Shown: positions 11,055-23,580 of the stretch, piece by piece
How positions within the stretch are numbered: position 1 is the first letter of the stretch
Layout: each line of letters opens with the position of its first letter
Assembly: GCA_029844215.1 (NCBI GenBank)
Contig: CM056728.1
Location: 86,675,676-86,739,675, forward strand
DNA length: 64,000 nt
Reading direction: 5' to 3'
Source: Przewalskia tangutica
Lineage: Eukaryota; Streptophyta; Magnoliopsida; Solanales; Solanaceae
Translations under genes and position numbers: made by a program
Notes under the pieces: model-generated
What the model was told of the DNA's origin: nothing
Databases searched by the model: none
Seen by the model: only the letters and a program-made list of their open reading frames with translations

Positions 11055-11971
11055 ATGTCTTCGCGTAAGGCAACCAGGGCCCAGAAGGGCAAGGCAGCCG
11101 AGGGAGCTGCGAGTAAAGTACAGAGGGTTACGAGGGCACAGGCCCAATCATTACCTGGGGTGGTGCTTCATTCAGGGAGTTCTGCTACGTCGCTAGCCCC
11201 AGCAGAGTTTAGCACGGCGCAGAGCTTCCATCAGTAGCCATGACATTTACGCCTTCAGTTCCACGACCGGGAACAGAGAATACATATTGCAAAGAAACGA
11301 TCCTGTTACTAGCTAAGGATGTAGCTACCAGAGTGTATATGATGTACCGATTTATCACGGGTCTTGATGACTATTTAAGAAAGGATTGTGCAAGAGTAGC
11401 TCTTCCGTCAGGCTTGAGCATGGCCTGTGTACGAGCTTAGGCGCAGCAGGCTGAGAAACGTAGGGATCAACGGGTTAACCAAGATCAGCAGAAGAGGGCC
11501 AGAACAGCAGGGTCCTTTGGTAACTTTCGAGGCGAACCGCCTCAGCAGCAGATCAGATATGCACCTCCGCCAGTGCAGAGTGGTCCTCCACAGGGTTCAG
11601 GACGTTCGAGGTGTGCCGGAGTTGGTCAAGGCTCCAGGGCTTCTGGTGCACAGATACACGTAGGTCCAGCCAGTTGATTCGTTCCCCAGTGTTCACAATG
11701 TGACAGGCGTCATCCCGGGGAATGTCATCTTTTGATTGATGCTTGTTTTACCTGCGGCCGTCAGGGCCATGTGTCGAAAGGATGTCCTAGTAGGAGGGAT
11801 GCAAGCAGGAGGACTCAGCCTACCAGATCAGTTGCGGATTCAGTAGTTCGGAGAGGAAGGGGTGTTAGCCAGAGGAGGCCACCCCCACCTCGATGTGGCC
11901 GTTGTGATAAGTGTCACTGTGGGGAGTGTCGTGGCCGACAAATTGTTATGCTTGCGCCACAGGCAGATTGA
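11055..11971 (+). pseudogene. gag: gag remnant, array unit 1
   Basis: Starts MSSRKATRAQKGKAAEGAAS, the same N-terminal theme as B copies (MPLRMATRDQEGKAAEG). After LLLAKDVAT it jumps to RVYMMYRFITGLDDYLRKDC; against the 38617 element the central capsid-like segment (EFYG...FDSLARYVP) is absent. A basic linker then reads QDQQKRARTAGSFGNFRGE, followed by CSQCDRRHPGECH, an intact CCHC knuckle CFTCGRQGHVSKGC, and a second CGRCDKCHCGECR module. The last knuckle is damaged. Stops interrupt at about 11238, 11438 and 11680. The Zn modules imply nucleic-acid binding, but this copy is not a working capsid gene. Confidence 0.8.
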
Positions 11972-12480
11972 TTGGAACGTCTGAGGGTCGTGAAACAGTA
12001 GATACAGGTGTATCCTTAACCCTCTAGAGACTAGTGTGATAAGATGAGTATACCTTAAGTGTTATGTTCAGGTAACATAAGTGTTAATTGTGATTTGAAA
12101 TCATGGTTAGTTAACCGGGTAAGATCGGGGGATAGAGAAAGTGGGAGCCTTAGAGTTTTATACGTGGAGACCTTAGAGGTAAGGCCATCTCGAGTAAAAG
12201 ACGTGTTTTTATGTTTGACCCTTATCAGAGTGCATAGTACACGTGAGATATGTTTTGTGATAAATCTCGAGTGGTATGACATGAAAGAGGTAGTTGAGTT
12301 GAGAAGACCACTCGGTTTTTCGTGACTTGATTACTGAAATGGTTCCGATCGGGAACCAGAGTTTTACGAAATGGTCGGGTTGAGGACCACCGCGTCAACC
12401 CGCGACCGTATGGTGGTGGGTCGGGCTTGTGGTGGTCCCGCCAGGTGGTGGGGCATGAGGGTGTTAGGCCCAAGTTTAGT
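11972..12480 (+). other. Spacer between gag and integrase remnants, unit 1
   Basis: No conserved frame. In an autonomous relative, protease, reverse transcriptase and RNase H would lie here; none is detectable. Contains a GGGTCGGGTTGAGGACC / GCGTCAACCCGCGACC stretch (12379-12410) conserved in all elements of the window. Confidence 0.7.
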
Positions 12481-13140
12481 TAACCATCGTACGAGTTCGT
12501 GGATGCATTCGACCAGTAGTCGGGCCGATGAGGTCAGCCCCTCTTGTCTTGTAGTCAAGACCGTTTACTCGGCAGAGGGTTCTGCGAGATGTTATATCTG
12601 GAAGTTGTGAGGCTGCACGGGGTGCCTGCTTTCACCTTATGACAGCATGGAGCCCGCTTTATACCGCTTTCTTTCGAGGTTTTACCAGGTAGGAACTCGT
12701 GAGTCTTAGTATCGCATTCGCCTCGCCGTTGTTTGGATTTCGTGGTAGTGCGAGGATTGTTGCCTCCGCTGAGGAGTGTTTTATAGCTACCATTTTAGTA
12801 TTCGGATGTCGCCTTATGAAGCCTTATAGGGGCGGGAGTGTAAGTTGCCGGTCGATTGGCTCGATGTTGGCAAGGTTCAGATTGTTGGTTCATACCTGTT
12901 TCAGCAGAATGTGGTTAGGGTATGACGAGTTTTGGAAGACAGAGGAAACTTAGCCCGAGTTACTTTGGGCCTTTCAGATCATGTGAAGAGTAGGCCAGGT
13001 TGCCTATAGGTTAGCTTTTGCCGTCCGACTTAGGAGGCAGTATGTCCGGTCCTTCATGTTGTTAGGTTCGGAAAAGTATCGGAGATCCATCCAGAGTATT
13101 CCCAGTTATGATGATCAAGTTGGAGGTAGTAACCCAGAGA
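12481..13140 (+). pseudogene. Integrase remnant, array unit 1
   Basis: Pieces in shifting frames match the gypsy integrase core and C-terminus: VKTVYSAEG...ARCYIW, VRLHGVP, TRESLSIAF, then ATILVFGCRLMKPYRG (from an NNSYH..SIRMSPYEALYGRR-type segment) and WLGYDEFWKTEET. Further on come the GPFRSCE-like and IGDPSRVFP-like parts of the C-terminal domain. The N-terminal zinc domain is absent, and the segment that should carry the second catalytic Asp (SDRGAQF) is scrambled. It cannot be an active enzyme. Many shifts sit at CAG/CTG sites. Confidence 0.8.
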
Positions 13141-13486
13141 TTTTTTTTTGAAATTGATGCAGTGGCAGAAATGTGGTAAGTTATGAGAAAGATTTCGAGT
13201 GTACGAGAAGGGTACGACGAGTAAGGGAAGAAGCGAGCATGTGTTAAGAACATATAAGTGATCAGTTCGTTTGTAAAGAAAAGGTGCGAGGGGAGTATCT
13301 TTTAGCCCTTGGGTGGGAGCTTTTGTAGTGATGGAGGTGATTCCTCGTGGACTTGGATGTAAGTATTTGCGCGGGTTGTATCGTGGCCAGGTGTGGCATG
13401 TTTGTTTTTGGAAGTATAGTAGTGAAGACTATACTGGCGCATGTTTGCTTTGAGACTTAGAAGGAACATTCAGGACGAATATTTCT
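13141..13486 (+). other. 3' internal non-coding tail, unit 1
   Basis: Conserved in every element of the window: GTGTACGAGAAGGGTACGACG, CTTGGGTGGGAGCTT, and GACTTAGAAGGAACATTC just before the purine tract. No recognisable protein. Confidence 0.65.
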
Positions 13487-13499
13487 AAGGAGGGGAGAA
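13487..13499 (+). promoter_or_regulatory. Polypurine tract, unit 1
   Basis: AAGGAGGGGAGAA directly before LTR 2. Confidence 0.9.
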
Positions 13500-16400
13500 T
13501 GTTATACCCCGTATTTCCAGAGTATGTACGTGGGGACGTACGTAGAAAAGTTTGAGCCTTAAAGTATGTAAGGGCCGAAAATTTTTGTTCACAACTACCT
13601 AAAAGAATCGTTTTCCGACGAAACGTCTTCCAAAGCTTGCGTAGGGAAAATTCCGGCTATGTCATTTATAATTTTTGCGGATTTTTCCGAGAGACTAAAT
13701 ATTTTGGACCAACGAGAGGGCGACACTTGTCACCCTCAAGTTGGTGGATGTGGGGCGGCAAGTTGGACGATTTGGAGGTCTTGGTTAGGTAGGATATTTT
13801 GTGTAGTAGATGGATAAGGACACTTGGATAAATCCTCACCCTACACTTGCATAGCTCTTGACTTGATCTTGGCCATTGGTTGGCCTATAAATACCCCCCT
13901 TGGTTGATGAACTTCTTCATCCTAAAATAGTTTCTAAGTCTTAAATTCTCCCTCCCCTCTTAGCTAGGTTCTCGTCCAAGCCTTGGTGAGGCTTTGGCCG
14001 AAACCCCCCTCCTAGTAGCCTTGGCCGAGAGTACCCCCCCCCTACCTTGAGTTGTCTCGTAAAATACTACCCCCCCTCCTCTTGGTAGAAATACTCTCCA
14101 AATATTGTTACTATTCCAAAATACCTTGGCCCAAATACCTTGTAGTATTCCAAGGTTACACTTATACTAAAAGCCCAGAAATACTATTATACTTCCCTTC
14201 AGTCACTAAACGAAACCCTAAGGAAAATCTCCATAGTTGGTTGGAGTATTAAGAAGAAGTTGCGTAGAACTTCTAAGGGTTGTTTGGAGCGGTGGAGCAC
14301 CGGAGTAGGAGCTTAACGTTGCTCGGGATCGACATTAAACTTGGATAATTTTGGGCTTACCGAGGTAAATAATCCTATCCTTCTATTGTAATTGGAAATT
14401 ACATAATTGTAGCATGTAAAATGAATATAAGATTCATGTAAGAGAATTGAACTGTAATAGAAGCATATTACAGAAGAGACTTGAACTGAAATCACATCAG
14501 AAGAATAATCTACAGAGTAGTCTAGGTATTGATAGACTTGTATAACCTTTATAGGTTGAATGTTCTGCGAGTAGCATGTTCTACTTGCAAGGTGGACGAG
14601 GCTAGCCTGTTATAGCCGTGAGCGTTTTGCTAATAGTCGATAATCGCCACGAGGTATGTGATTCTTCCTATACTCTTGAGCATGATATTTTAAAAGAATA
14701 TATATATATAGTACCAGACGACGTGTGTTAAATCAACGTAGTTATACGGCAATGTCTTTTGACTTAAGCCTGAATAATAAGAAATCTTGAAGTATTTCAA
14801 AAGAATTAAGAAACCTTTTTGAAAGAAGAGTAATACTTGGTTTTGAAAACATAAGAGTTATACTAGCTTTATGGGAAGTTAGGTATAACGTCTTAAGAGA
14901 GATAAAGAGAATGGTTTACTGATCTTAAAAGATAAGAGACTTGACTTAAATGAATTAATATGAATTTTGTGTGAAACCTCATTCGTGAGTAATGAGTACT
15001 TGGTTTTTTTAAAAGGAATAATGTTTTACTGATTTCGAAATCGTAATAAGTATCGAACAAACCACAGGCTCGCTAATAACTGGAAATGTATTGACTAATA
15101 AAGTATTATTAAAACCAGTAGAAACCTCCATCTGCATAGAAGCAAAAATGAGACAAAATGATATTACATTTCCTAGATCATGGCTGCTTTAATAAGATTG
15201 TTATGAACAAGAATAACCTACTCACACATAAGGCATATGTTTCTCAAATTGTTTTAAAGGATTAAAACTATGAACTACGAAACCTTTTCAAAATGAGAAA
15301 CTTGAGCATTTGAAATTAGGCAAACTTGAACGTTGGGAAAATAATGTTGTTACTTGATTTTACAAAGGGAAGTGTTTTGGTTTACTTAACAATGTTAGTC
15401 ACTCTATTTTTATACTACGGGTATCGGGTGACCTTTGTAAAAGAAATGGATCTTTAAAAGGAATTTAACGTACGTAGTACTTTAGGGTTAAAACCCGGAC
15501 TTTGACATAAAATGAAAGTACCTTGAGTTGTGTATAACTTCCCTATGCTTGTTGTTGTGAAACTTGCCTATGCTTATTGTGATAGCCTTTGTTGTGCAAG
15601 AATTGTGTTTCTATACTACCGCGTCTCTCGATGGAGGGCCGGTTGACTTGTTGAGAACTTACTTGGACGTGCCGGCAGTGACGGAGAATTCCACGGGTAC
15701 ACTCCTGTTGATAGGTGTTATTCCATGGACTAGCTCTCCATGAGGTTTTACCGCTCGCCTTGGTATCCGTGGTCGGCCAGATTTGCCCCGCCTCGTGGCT
15801 GATTCGGCCTTGTACTGGTAGTTAGCCCTCGCACTTGCCCTGCTCGGTGTAGTGACAAAGTCTCGTGATACGCCTGGTACCTGGTAGTTAGCCCTCGTAC
15901 TTGCCCCGGTCAACTACGTGACCGGCCTTGGTATCTGGTAGTCGGCTTTCGTACTTGCCCCGTGTCAGCTTCGTGGTTTGGTTGTATAGTATTGTTAGTA
16001 CGGCTTTGGCATCAGGTAGGACTTGGTGTTCATATGTATTCCTTGGTGCTTTTATATCATAGACTGCCGGCAGTGAGGAAGGTATTCCACGCATGATTGA
16101 TGTTGTGGGCGTGAGACCCATAGTTATATTTGAGTGATGACTTTGAGGCGTGAGTCCCCGATACGACATGATCGCTTATTTATCAGGAATCGTAGTTTGG
16201 TTATCATACATGTCTCCCGCTTTATATAGACTACTATGATTTCATTTACGATTTTTAGTTTCACATACTGGTACCGTTGATCGACTTCTCGGGGCCGCGT
16301 TCATGCCGCAGTAGGTACACCGCCGTTGATCCTAGCTCGTGGTCACATTCAGCGTTGGGAAGCTCCGCTTTCTCGAGGCTTATCGTGGTATAGTCCTGCC

Positions 16401-16678
16401 GCCAGAGGTGCTTACATTCGTGGGTATGGCGGCCCCGTCCCGCCATTGTTGTCATATCACTCTTAGAGGTCTGTAGTACCGCCAGGCGTAATCAGAAAAA
16501 GGGATGAATCGTTTCTAGTTGATATTTATATATGCCGCAAGGCAACTTTCTCGATTATTGTTTCATACTTCATGTCATTTCGTGTTATTGTTTTATATTC
16601 CGCTGATTACTCTGATGTTGTATCACTAGGGTGCCCGGGGTAAGACACCAGTCACGAGCCCTGGTTCGGGTCGTGACA
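13500..16678 (+). repeat. Array LTR 2 (family A)
   Basis: 3179 bp, TG...CA. TATA box at 13886-13893, donor-like GAGGTATGTG at 14651-14660. Shares GCAAAAATG (about 15143) and CACGAGCCCTGGTTCGG (near the 3' end) with LTR 3. It serves as 3' LTR of unit 1 and 5' LTR of unit 2. The last 900 bp contain many CHG-linked losses. Confidence 0.95.
13886..13893 (+). promoter_or_regulatory. TATA box of LTR 2
   Basis: TATAAATA in the same CCTATAAATACCCCCC context as LTR 1. Confidence 0.72.
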
Positions 16679-16682
16679 AAAG

Positions 16683-16695
16683 TGGTATCGGAGCG
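16683..16695 (+). promoter_or_regulatory. Primer binding site, unit 2, altered
   Basis: Reads TGGTATCGGAGCG where units 1 and 3 have TGGTATCAGAGCA; both differences fall on CAG trinucleotides. Confidence 0.85.
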
Positions 16696-16880
16696 CTTAA
16701 TCCTGAAAGTGTCTACAGCATCGTATCTAGTAGAGTCTTGATTATCGTGTGTTGTGCACCATACCAATAATCGTGAGGCTATATGATATTTAGGATTGGT
16801 TTCCATTCTTCTCACTCGAGATCGTGCCTTAGAGCCGTGTTATAAGTTGGACCCCTCTAACGTATTTTTCCCTTACCGCT

Positions 16881-17740
16881 ATGTCTTCGCAGTAAGGCAA
16901 CCAGGCCCAGAGGCAAGGCAAATGGCGGAGCTGCGAGTAAAGTAGAGGTTACGAGGCACATGCCCAATCATTACACCGGTGGTGCTTCATTCGGGAGTTA
17001 CGCTCGTCGCTAGCCCCGTGAGTTTAGCACGGCGCAGCAGCCTTACCGCGCCATGACATTTACGCCTTCGCCCACGCATCGAACAGAGAATACATATTGC
17101 AAAGAAACGATCCAGTTACTAGCTAAGGATGTAGCTACCAGAGTGTATATGATGTACCGATTTATCACGGGTCTTGATGACTATTTAAGAAAGGATTGTG
17201 CAAGAGTAGCTCTTCCGTCGGGCTTGAGCATGGCCTGTGTACGAGCTTAGGCACAGCAGGCTGAGAAACGTAGGGATAAACGGGTTAACCAAGATCGTAA
17301 GAGGCCGAGCAGCAGGTCCTTTGGTAACTTTCGAGGCGAACCGCCTCAAGAAGAGATCGATATGCACCTCCGCCACAGCAGTGGTCCTCCGCGTGGTTCG
17401 GGACGCTCGAGGTGTGCCGAGTTGGTCAAGGCTCCGTGGCTTCGTGCACAGATACACGTAGTCCACCAGGATTGCTTTTCCCTGTTCACAATGCGACAGC
17501 GCCATCCCGGAATGTCATCTTTGATTGATGCTTGTTTTACTGCGGCCGTCGACATGTGTCGAAAGGATGTCCTAGTAGGAGGATGCAAGCAGAGGACTCA
17601 CCCTACCGCATCGATTGCGATTCAGAGTTCGGAGGAGGCGGGTGTTAGCAGGAGGCCACCCCACCTCGATGTGGCCGCTTGTGATAAGTGTCATCATGGG
17701 AGTGTCGCCGTCGCCGACTTGTTATGCTAGCCCAGCAGCG
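16881..17740 (+). pseudogene. gag: gag remnant, array unit 2
   Basis: Same architecture as unit 1, including the missing capsid core (the RVYMMYRFITGLDDYLRKDC segment at 17145-17205), but with many more small indels. The knuckle region retains only fragments (CFTAAVDMCRKDV instead of a CCHC knuckle). Indels fall mostly where unit 1 has CAG, CTG or CCGG. Confidence 0.75.
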
Positions 17741-18269
17741 TGATTGATTGGAACGTCTGAGGGTCGTGAAACAGTAGATACAGGTGTATCCTTAACCCTC
17801 TAGAGACTAGTGTGATAAGATGAGTATACCTTAAGTGTTATGTTCAGGTAACATAAGTGTTAATTGTGATTTGAAATCATGGTTAGTTAACCGGGTAAGA
17901 TCGGGGGATAGAGAAAGTGGGAGCCTTAGAGTTTTATACGTGGAGACCTTAGAGGTAAGGCCATCTCGAGTAAAAGACGTGTTTTTATGTTTGACCCTTA
18001 TCAGAGTGCATAGTACACGTGAGATATGTTTTTGTGATAAATCCCTGAGTGGTATGACATGAAAGAGGGTAGTTGAGTTGAGAAGACCACTAGGTTTTTC
18101 GTGACTTGATTAGTGAAATGGTTCCGGATCGGGGAACCAGAGTTTTTACGCGAAAGCGGGTCGGGTTGAGGACCAATCGCGGGTCAACCCGCGACCTGTA
18201 TGGTGGTGGGGTCAGTTTGTGGTGGTCCCGCCAGGTGGTGGGGCATGAGGGTGTTAGGCCCAAGTTTAG
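17741..18269 (+). other. Spacer between gag and integrase remnants, unit 2
   Basis: Closely matches 11972-12480 and 23581-24100. The open frame at 17835-18062 is the same chance frame seen in units 1 and 3 and matches nothing known to me. Confidence 0.65.
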
Positions 18270-18910
18270 TTAACCATCGTACGAGTTCGTGGATGCATTC
18301 GACCGCAGTCGGCCGATGAGGTCAGCCCTCTTGTCTTTTAGTCAAGACCGCTTACTCGCAGGCGGTTATGCGAGATGTTATATCTCGAAAGTTGTGAGGC
18401 TGCACGGGGTGCCTGCTTTCACCTTATGACAGCAATGGAGCCCGCTTTATACATTTCTTTTCTCGAGGTTTTACCAGCAGTAGGAACTCAAAGTAGTCTT
18501 AGTATCGCATTCGCCTCGCCGGTGTTTGGATTTCGGGTAGCCGAGGATTGTTGCCTCCCGCTGAGGAGTGTTTTATAGCTACCATTTTAGTATTCGGATG
18601 TCGCCTTATGAAGCCTTATGGGGCGGGAGTGTAAGTTCCGGCCGATTGGCTCGATGTTGGCGCGTTCAGATTGTTGGTTCATACCGCTTTGTGAGAATGT
18701 GGTTAGGGTATGACGAGTTTTGGAAGACAGAGAAACTTAGCCCGAGTTACTTTGGGCCTTTCGGATCATGTGAAGAGTAGGCCGTTGCCTATAGGTTAGC
18801 TTTTGCCGTCCGACTTAGAGGCGATGTCCGGCCCTTCATGTTGTTAGGTTCGAAAAGTATCGAGATCCATCCAGTATTCCCGATTATGATGATCAAGTCG
18901 AGGTAGTAAC
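18270..18910 (+). pseudogene. Integrase remnant, array unit 2
   Basis: VRLHG-type, FAYNNSYH..SIRMSPYEALWG-type and WLGYDEFWKTEKLSPSYFGP segments survive in three frames. IRMSPYEALWGGS is readable at 18589-18627. Catalytic residues cannot be assembled in one frame. Confidence 0.75.
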
Positions 18911-19257
18911 CCGTAGATTTTTTTGAAATTGATGCAGCGCGTAAATGTGGTAAGTTATGAGAAAGAGTTCGAGTGTAATGAAGATGCACGAGTAAGGGAA
19001 GAAGCGAGCATGTGTTAAGAACATATAAGTGATCAGTTCGTTTGTAAAGAAAAGGTGCGAGGGGAGTATCTTTTAGCCCTTGGGTGGGAGCTTTTGTAGT
19101 GATGGAGGTGATTCCTCGTGGACTTGGATATAAGTATTTGCGCGGGTTGTATCGTGGCCAGGTGTGGCATGTTTGTTTTTGGAAGTATAGTAGTGAAGAC
19201 TATACTGGCGCATGTTTGCTTTGAGACTTAGAAGGAACATTCAGGACGAATATTTCT
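18911..19257 (+). other. 3' internal non-coding tail, unit 2
   Basis: Same as 13141-13486 with few differences. Nothing recognisable. Confidence 0.6.
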
Positions 19258-19270
19258 AAGGAGGGGAGAA
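19258..19270 (+). promoter_or_regulatory. Polypurine tract, unit 2
   Basis: AAGGAGGGGAGAA directly before LTR 3. Confidence 0.9.
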
Positions 19271-22200
19271 TGTTATACCCCGTATTTCCAGAGTATGTAC
19301 GTGGGGACGTACGTAGAAAAGTTTGAGCCTTAAAGTATGTAAGGGCCGAAAAATTTTTGTTCACAACTACCTAAAAGAATCGTTTTCCGACGAAACGTCT
19401 TCCAAAGCTATGAGGAAAATTCCGGCTATGTCATTTATAATTTTTGCGGATTTTTCCGAGAGACTAAATATTTTGGACCAACGAGAGGGCGACACTTGTC
19501 ACCCTCAAGTTGGTGGATGTGGGGCGGCAAGTTGGACGATTTGGAGGTCTTGGTTAGGTAGGATATTTTGTGTAGTAGATGGATAAGGACACTTGGATAA
19601 ATCCTCACCCTACACTTGCATAGCACTTGGCTTGATCTTGGCCATTGGTTGGCCTATAAATACCCCCCTTGGTTGATGAACTTCTTCATCCTAAAATAGT
19701 TTCTAAGTCTTAAATTCTCCCTCCCCTCTTAGCTAGGTTCTCGTCCAAGCCTTGGTGAGGCTTTGGCCGAAACCTCCTAAGAGCCTCGCCGAGAGTACCC
19801 CACTACCTTGAGTTGTCTCGTAAAATACTACCCCCCCTCCTCTTGGTAGAAATACTCTCCAAATATTGTTACTATTCCAAAATACCTTGGCCCAAATACC
19901 TTGTAGTATTCCAAGGTTACACTTATACTAAAAGCCCAGAAATACTATTATACTTCCCTTCAGTCACTAAACGAAACCCTAAGGAAAATCTCCATAGTTG
20001 GTTGGAGTATTAAGAAGAAGTTGCGTAGAACTTCTAAGGGTTGTTTGGAGCGGGTTGGAGCACCCGGAGTAGGAGCTTAACGTTGCTCATGATCGACATT
20101 AAACTTGGATAATTTTGGGCTTACCGAGGTAAATAATCCTATCCTTCTATTGTAATTGGAAATTACATCTTTTGTAGCATAGAAATGAATATAAGATTCA
20201 TGTAAGAGAATTGAACTGTAATAGAAGCATATTACAGAAGAGACTTGAACTGAAATCACATCAGAAGAATAATCTACAGAGTAGTCTAGGTATTGATAGA
20301 CTTGTATAACCTTTATAGGTTGATTGATCTGCGAGTAGCATGTACTACTTGAAAGGTGGACGAGGCTAGCCGGGTTATAGCCGTGGAGCGTTTTGCTAAT
20401 AGTCGATAATCGTCGCGAGGTATGTGATTCTTCCTATACTCTTGAGCATGATATTTTAAAAGAATATATATATAGTACGGTAGACGTACGTGTGTTAAAC
20501 TGAACGTAGTTATACGGCAATGTCTTTTGACTTAAGCCTGAATAATAAGAAATCTTGAAGTATTTCAAAAGAATTAAGAAACCTTTTTGAAAGAAGAGTA
20601 ATACTTGGTTTTGAAAACATAAGAGTTATACTAGCTTTATGGGAAGTTAGGTATAACGTCTTAAGAGAGATAAAGAGAATGGTTTACTGATCTTAAAAGA
20701 TAAGAGACTTGACTTAAATGAATTAATATGAATTTTGTGTGAAACCTCATTCGTGAGTAATGAGTACTTGGTTTTTTTAAAAGGAATAATGTTTTACTGA
20801 TTTCGGAAATCAGAATAAGTATCGAACAAACCACAGCAGCGCTAATAAAGGGAAATGTATTGACTAATAAAGTATTATTAAAACCAGTAGAAACCTCCAT
20901 CTGCATAGAAGCAAAAATGAGACAAAATGATATTACATTTCCTAGATCATGGCTGCTTTAATAAGATTGTTATGAACAAGAATAACCTACTCACACATAA
21001 GGCATATGTTTCTCAAATTGTTTTAAAGGATTAAAACTATGAACTACGAAACCTTTTCGAAAATGAGAAACTTGAGCATTTGAAATTAGGCAAACTTGAA
21101 CGTTGGGAAAATAATGTTGTTACTTGATTTTACAAAGGGAAGTGTTTTGGTTTACTTAACAATGTTAGTCACTCTATTTTTATACTACGGGTATCGGGTG
21201 ACCTTTGTAAAAGAAATGGATCTTTAAAAGGAATTTAACGTACGTAGTACTTTAGGGTTAAAACCCGGACTTTGACATAAAATGAAAGTACCTTGAGTTG
21301 TGTATAACTTCCCTATGCTTGTTGTTGTGAAACTTGCCTATGCTTATTGTGATAGCCTTTGTTGTGCAAGAATTGTGTTTCTATACTACCGCGTCTCTCG
21401 ATGGAGGGCCGGTTGACTTGTTGAGAACTTACTTGGACGTGCCGGCAGTGACGGAGAATTCCACGGGTACGCTCCTGTTGATAGGTGTTATTCCATGGAC
21501 TAGCTCTCCATGAGGTTTTACTGTTCGGCCTTGGTATCTGGTGGTCGGCTTTCGTACTTGCCCCGTCTCGTGGCTGATTCGGCCTTGGTACCTGGTAGTT
21601 AGCCCTCGCACTTGCCCCGTTCAGTGTAGTGACAAAGTCTCGTGATACGGCCTTGGTACCTGGTAGTTAGCCCTCGTACTTGCCCCGGTCAACTACGTGA
21701 CCGGCCTTGGTATCTGGTAGTCGGCTTTCGTACTTGCCCCGTGTCAGCTTCGTGGTTTGGTTGTATAGTATTGTTAGTACGACTTTGGCATCAGGTAGGA
21801 CTTGGTGTTCATATGTATTCCTTGGTGCTTTTATATCATAGACTGCCGGCAGTGAGGAAGGTATTCCACGGGCATGATTGATGTTGTGGGCGTGAGACCC
21901 ATAGTTATATTTGAGTGATGACTTTGAGGGCGTGAGTCCCTGACATGACATGACTGCTTATTTATTGTGAACTGTAGTTTGGTTATCATACATGTCTCCT
22001 GCTTTATATAGACTACTATGATTTCATTCTGATATTTTTAGTTTCACATACTTGGTACTGTTATCGACCTCGCCCGGGCCGCGTTCACGCCGGGCAGAGG
22101 TACACCGCGATCGTTGATCCTAGCTCTCAGGGTCACAGTTCAGCGTTTGGGAAGCTCCGTTTCTCCGGAGGCTTATCAGTGGTATAGTCCTCTGTCGTTG

Positions 22201-22482
22201 TAGGTGCTTACATTCAGGGGTATGGCGGGGCCCTGTCCCGCCATTGTTGTCATATCACTCTTAGAGGTCTGTAGTACTGTTGTGGGCAGAACTGTAAAAA
22301 AAAGGGATGTAACTGTTCTAGTTGATATTTATATATGCCGCAAGGCAACTTTCTCAGATTATTGTTTCATACTTCATGTCATTTCGTGTTATTGTTTTAT
22401 ATTCCGCTGATTACTCTGATGTTGTATCACTAGGGTGCCCGGGGTAAGACACCAGTCACGAGCCCTGGTTCGGGTCGTGACA
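19271..22482 (+). repeat. Array LTR 3 (family A)
   Basis: 3212 bp, TG...CA. TATA box at 19655-19662. Much of its length is near-perfect consensus, for example CTTGGTACCTGGTAGTTAGC where LTRs 1 and 2 are eroded. It is therefore a useful reference for what CHG-linked changes replaced. Confidence 0.95.
19655..19662 (+). promoter_or_regulatory. TATA box of LTR 3
   Basis: TATAAATA, same context as the other array LTRs. Confidence 0.72.
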
Positions 22483-22486
22483 AAAG

Positions 22487-22499
22487 TGGTATCAGAGCA
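22487..22499 (+). promoter_or_regulatory. Primer binding site, unit 3
   Basis: TGGTATCAGAGCA, four bases after the LTR 3 end. Confidence 0.95.
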
Positions 22500-22689
22500 G
22501 TTAATCCTCGGAAAGTGTCTACAGACCGTATCTAGTAGAGTCTTGATTATCGGTGTGTTGTGCACCATACCAATAATCAGGAGGCTATATGATATTTAGG
22601 ATTGGTTTCCATTCTTCTCACTCTGAGATCGTGCCTTAGAGCTGTGTTATAAGTTGGACCCCTCTAACGTATTTTTTCCCCTTACCGTT

Positions 22690-23580
22690 ATGTCTTCGCG
22701 TAAGGCAACCAGGGCCCGAGAGGCAAGCGGCGGAGCTGCGAGTAAAGTACAGAGGGTTACGAGGGCACAGGCCCAATCATTACCTGGGGTGGTGCTTCAT
22801 TCAGGGAGTTCTGCTACGTCGCTAGCCCCAGCAGAGTTTAGCACGGCGGCAGCAGTTCCTACTGCGGCCATGACATTTACGCCTTCAGTTCCACGACCGG
22901 GAACAGAGAATACATATTGCAAAGAAACGATCCTGTTACTAGCTAAGGATGTAGCTACCAGAGTGTATATGATGTACCGATTTATCACGGGTCTTGATGA
23001 CTATTTAAGAAAGGATTGTGCAAGAGTAGCTCTTAGTCGAGCATGGCACATGACGAGCTTAGCGCAGCAGTGAGAAACGTAGGGATCAACGGGTTAACCA
23101 AGATCGCGAAGAGGCGAGCAGTGGTCCTTTGGTAACTTTCGAGGCGAACCGCCTCGGCAGATCGATATGCACCTCGCCCGGTCGCAGTGGTCCTCCGCGG
23201 GTTCGGGGCGTTCGAGGTGTGCCGAGTTGGTCAAGGCTCGGGGCTTCGTGCACGATACACGTAGTCCACCGGCCAGATTCGATTTTCCCGGTGTTCGCAA
23301 TGTGACAGCGTCATCCCGGAATGTCATCTTTGATTGATGCTTGTTTTACTGCGCCGCCGTACATGTGTCGAAAGGATGTCCTAGTAGGAGGATGCAGCGG
23401 AGGACTCGGCTACCGCATCGATTCGGATTGATGGTTCGGAGAGGAAGGGGTGTTAGCCAGAGGAGGCCACCCCCACCTCGATGTGGCCGTTGTGATAAGT
23501 GTCACTGTGGGGAGTGTCGTACTTCGTCGACAGCTTGTTATGCTTGCGCCCAGCAGGGCAGGATTGATTGGAACGTCTGA
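22690..23580 (+). pseudogene. gag: gag remnant, array unit 3
   Basis: Opens MSSRKATRAREASGGAAS and stays open through the deletion join (KETILLLAKDVATRVYMMYR) to about 23073, the longest gag frame in the array (139 codons from 22654, of which the first 12 precede the likely start). After 23040 indels accumulate (GAGCATGG...CATGACGAG). The 23341-23580 part keeps RGRGVSQRRPPPPRCGRCDK, CHCGECR and CYACAQQGR. The same capsid-core deletion as in units 1 and 2 shows it predates amplification. Confidence 0.8.

Noticed and set aside
12055..12325. 75-88-codon ORFs between gag and integrase in every array unit (also 17835, 23655)
   Set aside because: No residue pattern of protease or reverse transcriptase, poor codon pattern, and the B elements break the frame.
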